A stretch of DNA of 5,898 bases from an uncultured Flavobacteriales bacterium (GCA_913057815.1 CAJXOV010000161.1:1-5898); one strand, 5' to 3'; counted from the stretch's first letter, positions 1 through 5,855 are shown. Notes: generated from the letters alone by a model not told the origin. Translations and numbers: made by a program.

Positions 1-45
1 GATGTAGAGAGGTCTCGTGGGCTCGGAGATGTGTATAAGAGACAG
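1..45. other. Nextera i7 adapter (non-genomic)
   Basis: This is library adapter, not genome. It reads as the last three bases of the P7 oligo (GAT), an 8-base index GTAGAGAG (index N707 as I recall it), and the Nextera read-2 sequence ending in the 19-bp Tn5 mosaic end at 27-45. The same adapter in reverse complement closes the window at 5856-5898. Read in frame from the neighbouring minus-strand gene, it would append the peptide CLLYTSPSPRD, a typical adapter-derived false C-terminus. It should be trimmed. Confidence 0.98.
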
Positions 46-494
46 TCCATATTCATAAACGCTAAGCTATCTACTGCTTCTAGTAGTTCTTTCATTCTAA
101 CGTGATGACTATCCAACACAAAGTTTCTCCAACTCACATATTTCACCATCCATTCGTCCATTTTATGTACAGGTATAAAAATGATTTTAGTTTCTTCATC
201 TGTAATGGCGTGAATATTACTTTTCTTTTTTCCAGAGCAACACTTAAGCGTCATAGCACATGTGTCACCATGTTCTAAATAGTACAAAAACAGTTCATCT
301 CCAGACTCATCTTCCGTAAAGATCTTTATAGAACCAGAAATCAGCAATGGAATGTGAGAAATCTCCTGTCCTATCTCCATCATAGTTGTGTGCGGTGCAA
401 TAGTTTTAAGCTTACCACAATTAGATATTTCAGATATTAATTCTGGCTCAAAATCTAGACCAAATTGATTCTGAAGAAGTGTGTTGATTTCCAT
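46..494 (-). CDS. Crp/Fnr-family transcriptional regulator, C-terminus missing
   Basis: The first 149 residues are present (MEINTLLQNQFGLDFEPELI...); the gene is then cut by adapter. The seen part is a cyclic-nucleotide-binding-like beta-roll (about residues 20-115: IPLLISGSIKIF, GDELFLYYLEHGDTCAM) followed by the start of the long dimerisation helix (about 118-149, SWRNFVLDSHHVRMKELLEAVDSLAF). The DNA-binding winged helix that should follow (these proteins run to about 190-230 residues) is lost. The usual cAMP phosphate-binding cassette (GE...R-S/A) is absent. In its place is CAMTLKCC, with cysteines 79, 85 and 86. I recall this motif from a Bacteroidota subgroup often found near sulfur-metabolism genes, which suggests thiol or redox sensing; that is inference. 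The start is the first possible one: an in-frame TGA lies two codons upstream. A perfect inverted repeat sits one base before the ATG, so self-regulation is plausible. It is divergent from the DUF58 gene. Confidence 0.9.
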
Positions 495-495
495 G

Positions 496-519
496 AATCA
501 AAGTTAAGGAACTTTGATT
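496..519. promoter_or_regulatory. Perfect 10-4-10 inverted repeat at the Crp/Fnr gene start
   Basis: AATCAAAGTT (496-505), spacer AAGG, AACTTTGATT (510-519): a perfect 24-bp inverted repeat whose inner edge is one base from the minus-strand ATG at 494. As DNA it has the size and symmetry of an operator for a dimeric regulator, and the adjacent gene encodes one. As RNA it would form a 10-bp hairpin covering the ribosome-binding region. On the minus strand it contains TAACTTTG (506 to 499), a match to the Bacteroidota -7 element TAnnTTTG, placed so that transcription would begin about at the ATG. I found no convincing -33 element. The role is inferred; the symmetry is directly seen. Confidence 0.5.
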
Positions 520-747
520 TCAGACGGTAGACATGAGAAATTAAGAATGAAGAAAGTTAAACTTCAGACATAATGAATTTTTAGAGTGATGTTTAATACT
601 ATATGAATCTCCTAAATATCAATCCCCAATTATAAAAGCTGAATGGAATAATTCATCATTAACCATTTATAATTAAAATAGGTATTAGTCATTTTTCACA
701 ACTATTGATGACTGACTTTCGTTAAATTAGCATCCACTCAAAAGAAT

Positions 748-1683
748 ATGGCGTTAAATATAGATAGAAGGAAGTTTCAACAGCTTAGTAAGCTTGAATT
801 CATGGCTAAACAAGCCGTGGAAGGATTTATAACTGGAATGCACAAGAGTCCGTTTCATGGATTTTCTGTGGAATTTGCAGAGCATAGATTGTACAATTCG
901 GGTGAATCTACCAGACATATAGACTGGAAGCTCTATGCACGTTCCGAAAAACTTTTTATCAAGCGTTATGAAGAGGAAACTAACCTGAGATGTCATTTAG
1001 TAATTGACCATAGCTCTAGTATGTACTTTCCTGCCAATGTGAAAGCTGATTCTGATGAGTTGAACAAACTAAAATTTTCGATTTATGCTTCTGCTGCTAT
1101 GATTGAACTTTTTAGAAGGCAACGAGATGCTGTTGGATTAAGCCTTTTTTCTGATACAGTTTCTTTAAAAACAAAAGCTAAAAGTAGTGCCACACACCAT
1201 CAGTTTCTTTACAATGAGTTGGAAGGTTTGCTGAATAACATGGACAAACCCGATCAGAAACAAACTTTCACAGTAGACGCACTTCATGAAATAGCGGAGA
1301 GTATTCCTAGACGGTCACTTGTGGTTATATTCTCAGACATGCTAGATAATTCTGAAAGATCAGATGAATTATTCTCTGCGTTGCAACATTTAAAGCACAA
1401 CAAACACGAAGTAATATTATTTCACACTGTAGATAAGTCTAAGGAACTGGATTTTGATTTTGCCAATAGGCCTTACACTTTTGTGGACATGGAAAGTGGA
1501 GACGAAGTGAAAGTAAACCCAAGAGATGTTCGGGAGGAATACGTAAAAGGAATAACTGAGTTCACGGCTGAACTGAAGTTGAAATGCGGCCAATATGGAA
1601 TAGATTTCGTAGAAGCCGACATCAATACTGGATTCAATCAAATCCTTCTTCAATACCTTGTGAAAAGGAAGAAAATGCTTTGA
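748..1683 (+). CDS. DUF58 domain protein (vWA-like fold)
   Basis: This is a complete 311-residue protein of the DUF58 family, which is related to von Willebrand factor A domains. The family signature is clear: H37-G-F-S-V-E-F-A-E45-x-R47-x-Y49-x-x-G52, then R56-H-I-D-W60 and A64-R65. A metal-ion-dependent adhesion site follows as D87-x-S89-x-S91 (VIDHSSSM), with a later acidic motif FSDMLD (195-200). There is no signal peptide or membrane segment, so it should be cytosolic. DUF58 proteins usually work with a MoxR-type AAA+ ATPase and, in Bacteroidota, with BatA/BatB vWA proteins of the aerotolerance cluster; they are thought to help fold or assemble partner proteins, but no reaction is established. 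Here no moxR or bat gene is adjacent: the left neighbour is divergent and the right one is convergent. The ATG at 748 is the first in-frame start after an upstream TGA, and the family alignment begins close to it. There is no Shine-Dalgarno, only an A-rich leader. Confidence 0.92.
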   Translation: MALNIDRRKFQQLSKLEFMAKQAVEGFITGMHKSPFHGFSVEFAEHRLYNSGESTRHIDWKLYARSEKLFIKRYEEETNLRCHLVIDHSSSMYFPANVKADSDELNKLKFSIYASAAMIELFRRQRDAVGLSLFSDTVSLKTKAKSSATHHQFLYNELEGLLNNMDKPDQKQTFTVDALHEIAESIPRRSLVVIFSDMLDNSERSDELFSALQHLKHNKHEVILFHTVDKSKELDFDFANRPYTFVDMESGDEVKVNPRDVREEYVKGITEFTAELKLKCGQYGIDFVEADINTGFNQILLQYLVKRKKML

Positions 1684-1693
1684 ATAATTGAAA

Positions 1694-1714
1694 GTTGACA
1701 ATTGACAATTGACA
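1694..1714. repeat. Three tandem 7-bp units RTTGACA
   Basis: GTTGACA (1694-1700), ATTGACA (1701-1707) and ATTGACA (1708-1714) follow directly, starting 11 bases after the DUF58 stop codon. This is a short tandem repeat in the 3' flank of the gene. It may be a slippage tract, or a remnant of a dispersed intergenic repeat. No function is evident and it has no hairpin-forming partner. Confidence 0.7.
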
Positions 1715-1720
1715 GCTCAT

Positions 1721-1819
1721 ATTCTAATACTGGCTTTTTAATTAATAATTATTTAATGCTGATTCTAATACTAGTTTTAGCAGAAAGTTCAAAGCAGACT
1801 TGATTTTAATTCTAGCTTA
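1721..1819. repeat. Three degenerate direct repeats at 41-bp spacing
   Basis: The motif ATTCTAATACTRGYTTT occurs at 1721-1737 and 1762-1778, and a diverged form (ATTTTAATTCTAGCTTA) at 1803-1819. The starts are exactly 41 bp apart each time. Only the first 15 to 17 bases of each period are alike; the remaining bases of each unit differ. The first two copies differ at two positions. This could be an eroded 41-bp tandem repeat or a set of binding sites about four helical turns apart. The first two copies are clear; the third is weak. Confidence 0.45.
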
Positions 1820-1886
1820 GTGAAGAGATGAGAACTTTATCGTTTCCTAAATATGAAAAAGTGTGAATCCTAGTGCGACTGGAACA

Positions 1887-1912
1887 CTTATCAACTATTC
1901 ATCTTATCAACT
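1887..1912. repeat. Direct repeat CTTATCAACT, two copies, 16-bp period
   Basis: CTTATCAACT occurs at 1887-1896 and again at 1903-1912. It lies in the gap between the convergent DUF58 and CotH genes, 28 bp beyond the stop of the latter. The gene-free stretch 1684-1939 otherwise holds only the two repeat sets listed above. I see no credible hairpin with a T-tract, so no intrinsic terminator can be assigned to either convergent gene. Confidence 0.4.
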
Positions 1913-1939
1913 GAAGAATGAGCCGGCTTGTTTTTCTGT

Positions 1940-4900
1940 CTATTGCACCGCTACTCTTTTAGAAAACGAACTAGAATCAGAAGTCAATTCTACTATATAC
2001 ATCCCTTTTCCATAGATCGATAGATCAAGCTCTATTGAAGTCTCTCTGTTCAATTTATTAAAGTCTTCGCTATAAACTACATTTCCGAGTGTATTATAGA
2101 TGGTGACTTGTAAATCCTCTATATGAGATGACGTATAGTTAAGCGTAGTTTCTCCTGAGGTAGGATTCGGGAAAACTTCAAGAGTAGGTTGAGTTACTTT
2201 TTCTGTAATTGACACTCCATCATCTACTGAAAAATTGGCAGTAAAAACATCATTTTGAAACAAATTTTCAAGCAGAATTGGATCTTCAGAACCTTCGGAT
2301 ATAATTCCATTAGAATCCCAAGAATCGAACAAGAAACCTTCCGTTGGATTGGCTATAATTTGAACTGGACATCCATTAAAGTATACTCCTGTCCAAGGAT
2401 AGGTTTCTGGCTGAATGGTGTTTACTTGAATACTTCCTGCTCCTTCAGGTACTACATCAAATGAAATTGAAAACTGGCCTCCTAAATTCAAGGATTCATT
2501 TACATGATCTCGAGAAAATGGAATTCTGGTTGTGTTATAATCAACTATATCTTCGACTTCAATAAGCCAATCTTCGACAGATACATTTTCAGCCCATCGA
2601 TCTGTGTGTTCAACCATAGCTCCTGAAAGCTGACCAACTATTTGACCCGCCTTTTCGGAAAAAACATCGGGTTGGAAAGTAGTATTTACTACGTCAGCAT
2701 AACGTTGAGCAAACTCGCACTTGAACTGGTTGTTTTCTAAAAGTTTATCAAACAATTCAGAATGCATATTTGGATTCATTGGGCTTCTGGCCGCGTCTAT
2801 AAAATTATCTTCAGCACTTCCCCAAAGAAAACTAAATCCAAAATCTAAATCGTACATCATGTATCTCCATCTTCCTTCATCTGTTTGGGGACGCCAAAGT
2901 TTGGTGTTATTCAATCCCCAACCTATACCCATCCAATCATAGTTCTGGAAGTAAGTTTCGGCTATGAAGTAGTCCATATAATTCTCCAAATCCAATCTTC
3001 CATTAGCCGTTTCATAATACCCTGAAAGATTAGGGTTAGCTGACATTAAAGTATTGTAAGTTTCTATAAAATGCGCATCAGATCCTTCTAATGCTGTCCA
3101 AGAATTTAGTAAGTCTACTTCGTTTGAATTTATATCATGATTGGACTCTATATAATGTTCGTCCATTTTCTCCCTGATGCCATAAACACCCCAAAACTCT
3201 CCGTTTAAATAAAGTAAACAAGGATCATACGCCATGTTATCAAGGTGAAGATCATTAACAACTCTAGAGAATAATCCATCCTGAAATTTATCGGTCCATA
3301 AATGTTGTCCTCCAGTTCGAATATTGATATTATTTACATCTTCGATAAGTGGTTTTTGAGAAAAAAGAGCTTCGTCCAAATTTCCTGTATATGATGATTT
3401 GAAATCAAATCTAAATGACTTTTGGTTTTCTCCTCTGCTCCACCCTCCATGAATTTCAAGATCTAAATATTCTTCAGCTTTTAATTCTTTGGCACCGTTA
3501 AAGAATTCTAACCTTGACATCTTAGACCAAGGTTCCCAAAAATTACTCCCGAAATACGGGAAATTCTCTAAGTCTGCATTAGGACCGTAAACATAAATCC
3601 CTTCATCCCAATCCCACAAATTAGCCTCATCCGTATGTATAGAAAATACGGGCAAACTATGGTTATCTTCATCAAAAATGTAGGTTCTATCCAGGACTAT
3701 ACTTGGCAGGTAATTTAATTCGGAAAACACCCTGAAAGAATAAGAAACGTTTTCATCCAAGGTTACCTCTGAAAAGATAGGGCTCTCGACAGTTGGAATA
3801 TCACCATTCGTAGTGTATCGCAGATCTCCTTCTAATGCATTTCCATTTAAGACTTCATTTTCTGTATACCATCCAGATGGTAAATTAATAATTGGATTGG
3901 AGGCTATTCCATTGTAACACCAGCTATTTCCATTGGACTCTGCTGGTGAGGGGAAATCAAAAAAACACCATTCACCAATCCCATCTGGAGATCTTCCAAA
4001 AGATAAACCAGTAGTTAAATTTTCAGGAACGATTTTAGAGTCAATGATTAATCCGTCAATGTCACTAATAATAATTTGTTCACCACTTCCAATTTTAAAA
4101 TTGGTTTCAAATAACGAAGTATTTAAACCAGCAAGAAACCAATCTGGATTTGGAAGATAGATTGGATTAAATGAATCAACGAATCCTGTGACATAAAAAC
4201 TACTACTCATGTCGGAGCTAGTATTGGATACATTATGAACTTGAATGGCTAATATATTATCACCGTCAACTATCAAATTCTGAACATCACCATTATCTAA
4301 TGTATAAGTTTCAGGCAACAAACCTTGACTTAAAGAAGCTTCATGATCCACGGTGGCATAGGTATCAAAAGCTGGAGAGAGACCTTCAATGTTTGAAGAG
4401 CGAGCTATTTCAGTTCCATTCAAATAGGCTACAAAGGCGTCATCATAGTCAGCATGTAGAATTATTTCAGAAATAGCGGTCACATCAGTTACCTGAAAAA
4501 TTTTCCTCAAGTAAATAGATGGAAAACCCTCTACCGGAGTACCATCATCTTCATCGGCATATCCAAAACCTCCTGAGGATTCATCCCAAGAAGAATCATC
4601 AAAACTCAAAAACTTCCAGTCAACTGATGGTTCCTCAGAAGCAGGAAAATAACTCCAGTCATTCTCTGCTAAAACAAATGACTGCCAAACTCCAGTGTTC
4701 ACATAGCTGCTATTCCCAGAGGCTAATATTAATAGAATTTCACCTGGACTCATCGAATAATCGGGCATCCCCCACTTTTCAAGATCATTAGAATCATCAG
4801 ATAGAAAATAATCTGAAAGGTTGATTGGACTAGAAGAAACGTTGGTAATCTCTAACCAATCTTCATTCTCTTCATTGCTGATCACACCACCTTTGGCAGA

Positions 4901-4975
4901 AAACTCATTAATGACAATCTGAGCTGTAAAAAACAAAGGGGAAAATAGCATTAGAAGGCTGAAAGTAAATTTCAT
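1940..4975 (-). CDS. Secreted multidomain CotH-kinase protein with T9SS sorting domain
   Basis: This complete 1011-residue protein is exported. Domains in order: signal peptide 1-18 (KFTFSLLMLFSPLFFTA, cleavage likely before Q19); lamin-tail domain (LTD) first half 20-90 (INEFSA, DWLEITN, LSDYFLSDD, SPGEILLILASG); inserted beta-sandwich of galactose-binding type about 91-285 (FDDSSW, GGFGYADEDD, SIYLRKIFQV, DYDDAFVAYLNGTEIAR); LTD second half 286-350 (TNFKIGSGE, SFGRSPDG); chitobiase C-terminal-like domain about 361-434 (RYTTNGDIPT); CotH domain about 440-830 with GGWSR 510-514, LYLNGEFWGVYGIREKMDEHYI 588-609 (in part), NNTKLWR 689-695 and YDLDFGF 708-714; InlB-like beta repeat about 835-918; and a type A T9SS sorting domain about 931-1011 (VFPNPTSGE, GMYIVEL, KRVAVQ). 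B. subtilis CotH is a protein kinase for spore-coat proteins; here kinase activity is inferred, with D709 and D711 the likeliest metal-binding residues. The sorting domain implies release or anchoring at the cell surface. Substrate unknown. A candidate promoter lies 36 bp upstream; there is no Shine-Dalgarno. Confidence 0.93.
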   Translation of the reverse strand: MKFTFSLLMLFSPLFFTAQIVINEFSAKGGVISNEENEDWLEITNVSSSPINLSDYFLSDDSNDLEKWGMPDYSMSPGEILLILASGNSSYVNTGVWQSFVLAENDWSYFPASEEPSVDWKFLSFDDSSWDESSGGFGYADEDDGTPVEGFPSIYLRKIFQVTDVTAISEIILHADYDDAFVAYLNGTEIARSSNIEGLSPAFDTYATVDHEASLSQGLLPETYTLDNGDVQNLIVDGDNILAIQVHNVSNTSSDMSSSFYVTGFVDSFNPIYLPNPDWFLAGLNTSLFETNFKIGSGEQIIISDIDGLIIDSKIVPENLTTGLSFGRSPDGIGEWCFFDFPSPAESNGNSWCYNGIASNPIINLPSGWYTENEVLNGNALEGDLRYTTNGDIPTVESPIFSEVTLDENVSYSFRVFSELNYLPSIVLDRTYIFDEDNHSLPVFSIHTDEANLWDWDEGIYVYGPNADLENFPYFGSNFWEPWSKMSRLEFFNGAKELKAEEYLDLEIHGGWSRGENQKSFRFDFKSSYTGNLDEALFSQKPLIEDVNNINIRTGGQHLWTDKFQDGLFSRVVNDLHLDNMAYDPCLLYLNGEFWGVYGIREKMDEHYIESNHDINSNEVDLLNSWTALEGSDAHFIETYNTLMSANPNLSGYYETANGRLDLENYMDYFIAETYFQNYDWMGIGWGLNNTKLWRPQTDEGRWRYMMYDLDFGFSFLWGSAEDNFIDAARSPMNPNMHSELFDKLLENNQFKCEFAQRYADVVNTTFQPDVFSEKAGQIVGQLSGAMVEHTDRWAENVSVEDWLIEVEDIVDYNTTRIPFSRDHVNESLNLGGQFSISFDVVPEGAGSIQVNTIQPETYPWTGVYFNGCPVQIIANPTEGFLFDSWDSNGIISEGSEDPILLENLFQNDVFTANFSVDDGVSITEKVTQPTLEVFPNPTSGETTLNYTSSHIEDLQVTIYNTLGNVVYSEDFNKLNRETSIELDLSIYGKGMYIVELTSDSSSFSKRVAVQ

Positions 4976-5011
4976 TTTCGCTGATTATTAGGAAGGTGTA
5001 AATATAAGAAA

Positions 5012-5041
5012 CAACTCTAAAAACGGGTCATATCAAACAAA
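5012..5041 (-). promoter_or_regulatory. Candidate promoter of the CotH gene
   Basis: On the minus strand, TTTG (5041 to 5038), an 18-bp spacer and TAGAGTTG (5019 to 5012) match the Bacteroidota housekeeping consensus TTTG-N17-21-TAnnTTTG with one mismatch. It would give a leader of about 30 bases before the ATG at 4975. The position and spacing fit, but such AT-rich elements arise by chance, so the call is tentative. Confidence 0.35.
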
Positions 5042-5086
5042 CAGAGACCTAAGTGAAACTTTTTTTATTTTTTTTCAGTAAACCAC

Positions 5087-5116
5087 TTGCCGAAAGGAAA
5101 AAAGAAATTATCTTTG
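5087..5116 (+). promoter_or_regulatory. Promoter of the tRNA-Asp unit
   Basis: TTG (5087-5089), a 19-bp spacer and TATCTTTG (5109-5116) match the Bacteroidota sigma consensus exactly. Transcription would start near 5122-5124 and run through the duplicated tRNA piece into the intact tRNA-Asp. A T-rich block (5060-5075) lies just upstream. No other good promoter is seen between here and the tRNA. Confidence 0.75.
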
Positions 5117-5153
5117 CGCTCCGCTTTTAAGGAAAAGTAAGGATAAAAAAACT

Positions 5154-5196
5154 GGTCTGGTAGTTCTCCCGATAGTTATCGGGATGGTTAGAAGAC
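5154..5196 (+). pseudogene. Truncated upstream copy of tRNA-Asp 5' end, interrupted by a palindrome
   Basis: GGTCTGGTAGTTC (5154-5166) is identical to the first 13 bases of the tRNA-Asp at 5213. After an 18-bp palindrome, TGGTTAGAAGAC (5185-5196) matches the rest of the D-arm (5229-5240) with one mismatch. The similarity then ends: there is no anticodon arm, T-arm or 3' acceptor strand. In the intact gene the palindrome's place is held by three bases, AGT. The copy is therefore not a functional tRNA. It lies downstream of the tRNA promoter and should be part of the precursor transcript. It could be the remains of a tandem tRNA-Asp gene, a recombination scar, or, less likely, a regulatory decoy. 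Confidence 0.8.
5167..5184. repeat. 18-bp palindromic element, 8-2-8
   Basis: TCCCGATA (5167-5174), GT, TATCGGGA (5177-5184) form a perfect inverted repeat inside the D-arm of the truncated tRNA copy. It is GC-richer than its surroundings. From memory, palindromes of the form CCCGATAGCTATCGGG recur between genes in some marine Bacteroidota, so this may be one copy of a dispersed element; only one copy lies in this window. Confidence 0.7.
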
Positions 5197-5212
5197 TTTA
5201 GATACAAAAACT

Positions 5213-5289
5213 GGTCTGGTAGTTCAGTTGGTTAGAATACCTGCCTGTCACGCAGGGGGTCGCGAGTTCGAGTCTCGTCCAGACCGCCA
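5213..5289 (+). tRNA. tRNA-Asp (anticodon GTC)
   Basis: This is an intact 77-base tRNA including an encoded CCA end. The acceptor stem GGTCTGG (5213-5219) pairs fully with CCAGACC (5279-5285); G5286 is the discriminator base and CCA is at 5287-5289. The D-arm contains AGTTGGTTAGA, the anticodon stem CCTGC/GCAGG encloses CTGTCAC with anticodon GTC, and the T-arm has the standard GTTCGAGTC. Its own promoter lies upstream (5087-5116) and an intrinsic terminator follows within 12 bases, so it is a single-gene unit apart from the truncated 5' copy in its leader. Confidence 0.97.
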
Positions 5290-5297
5290 ACAACGAT

Positions 5298-5327
5298 AAA
5301 AGCCTCTTAGAAATAAGAGGCTTTTTT
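5298..5327 (+). terminator. Intrinsic terminator after tRNA-Asp
   Basis: AGCCTCTTA (5301-5309), a GAAA tetraloop and TAAGAGGCT (5314-5322) form a perfect 9-bp stem that can be lengthened by flanking A-T pairs. It is followed by a run of six T (5322-5327). It ends the tRNA transcript and insulates the gene further right. Confidence 0.93.
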
Positions 5328-5398
5328 GTGTTTAATCCCTTTGTAAATAAGCCTTTCAGCGATTCAATCAAAAAAATAAATTTTCTTCAAAAACAAAA

Positions 5399-5419
5399 GT
5401 GTCGTGCATGTGTCGTGCA
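5399..5419. promoter_or_regulatory. Two 10-bp direct repeats GTGTCGTGCA upstream of the right-end gene
   Basis: GTGTCGTGCA occurs at 5399-5408 and 5410-5419, an 11-bp period, about one helical turn. A -7-like TATCCTTG (one mismatch to TAnnTTTG) lies at 5437-5444, so the second copy covers the place where a -33 element would be. Tandem sites on one helix face near a weak promoter resemble an activator or repressor binding site for the gene starting at 5474. This is inference; the repeat itself is exact. Confidence 0.4.
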
Positions 5420-5473
5420 AATCGGCTCTTTTTTCTTATCCTTGACTTAACTAAACACTATTGGACTTCTAGC

Positions 5474-5855
5474 ATGAAAAAAGAAAAATTTCCTCTTAGT
5501 TATATTAAAGATGATAATTCAGTTTTATTCTGGAGTGCGTTTTTGAGGATTCAAATGGCGAGAAATAGTGGAATCGAGGTTCCTGAAGAATGGTATGACT
5601 TTATGTTTTGTTGTACTAATTTGTTAGATACCGCTATAGCGGAGAACAAATTACTACGAGAAGAATATGATTTAAGTGAAATAATGGAAGCACTCACAGA
5701 TTTCTTTGAAGAAGAATCATTTTTTGATGAGAAGTTTAAGGAAAGCTTATTTCAATTTTGTATGGTTGCAATCAATCAACAAGTGCAGCACGTTACTAGC
5801 GTGGCTGTGCATAAAGATCAAAGCAAGGCTACTCGTGACATTATATACTCTATTA
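5474..5855 (+). CDS. Unrecognised acidic protein, C-terminus missing
   Basis: An open frame gives 127 residues (MKKEKFPLSYIKDDNSVLFW...) before running into adapter at 5856. I do not recognise the family. The visible part is probably mainly helical, has no signal peptide or membrane segment, and carries an acidic middle (residues 61-90, with DFFEEESFFDEKFKE). Cysteines are at 46, 47 and 96. The ATG at 5474 has no Shine-Dalgarno. An in-frame ATG at 5408 would add 22 residues (beginning MCRANRLFFLILDL), but it lies inside the GTGTCGTGCA repeats and the extension looks unlike coding sequence, so I prefer 5474. In-frame reading into the adapter would add VSYTHLRAHET, which is artefact. It lies downstream of a terminated tRNA gene, so it is a separate unit, and the location beside a tRNA allows, but does not show, that it belongs to a genomic island. 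Confidence 0.65.

Larger units (their letters stand above)
5142..5225 (+). repeat. 25-bp direct repeat spanning the tRNA-Asp 5' end
   Basis: 5142-5166 and 5201-5225 are the same except at one position, with an exact 20-bp core (5147-5166 and 5206-5225) covering AAAAACT plus the first 13 tRNA bases. Because the match includes upstream flank (GATAMAAAAACT), the copied unit began before the tRNA gene. The copies start 59 bp apart. Confidence 0.85.

Noticed and set aside
628..674. 9-bp inverted repeat AATTATAAA ... TTTATAATT with a nested TGAAT ... ATTCA, upstream of the DUF58 gene
   Set aside because: The arms are all or nearly all A/T and 29 bases apart; several such pairs are expected by chance in AT-rich sequence of this length.
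705..730. TTG ... TAAATTAG as a promoter for the DUF58 gene
   Set aside because: The spacer is only 15 bp and the -7 element has a mismatch; too weak to list.
754..1701. Minus-strand open frames opposite the DUF58 gene
   Set aside because: They are antisense shadows; the plus-strand protein carries clear DUF58 motifs throughout.
1921..1938. AGCCGGCT palindrome followed by a T-rich stretch, as a terminator for DUF58
   Set aside because: The palindrome has no loop, so a hairpin would keep only two or so base pairs; it is not a credible intrinsic terminator.
2255..4791. Plus-strand open frames of 69 to 90 codons at 2255, 2721, 3933 and 4519
   Set aside because: All lie antisense within the well-supported CotH gene, have no domain features and no initiation signals.
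5058..5076. T-rich block as a terminator or CRISPR-like leader
   Set aside because: There is no hairpin before it and no spaced repeat array anywhere in the window; it is more likely promoter-upstream AT-rich sequence.
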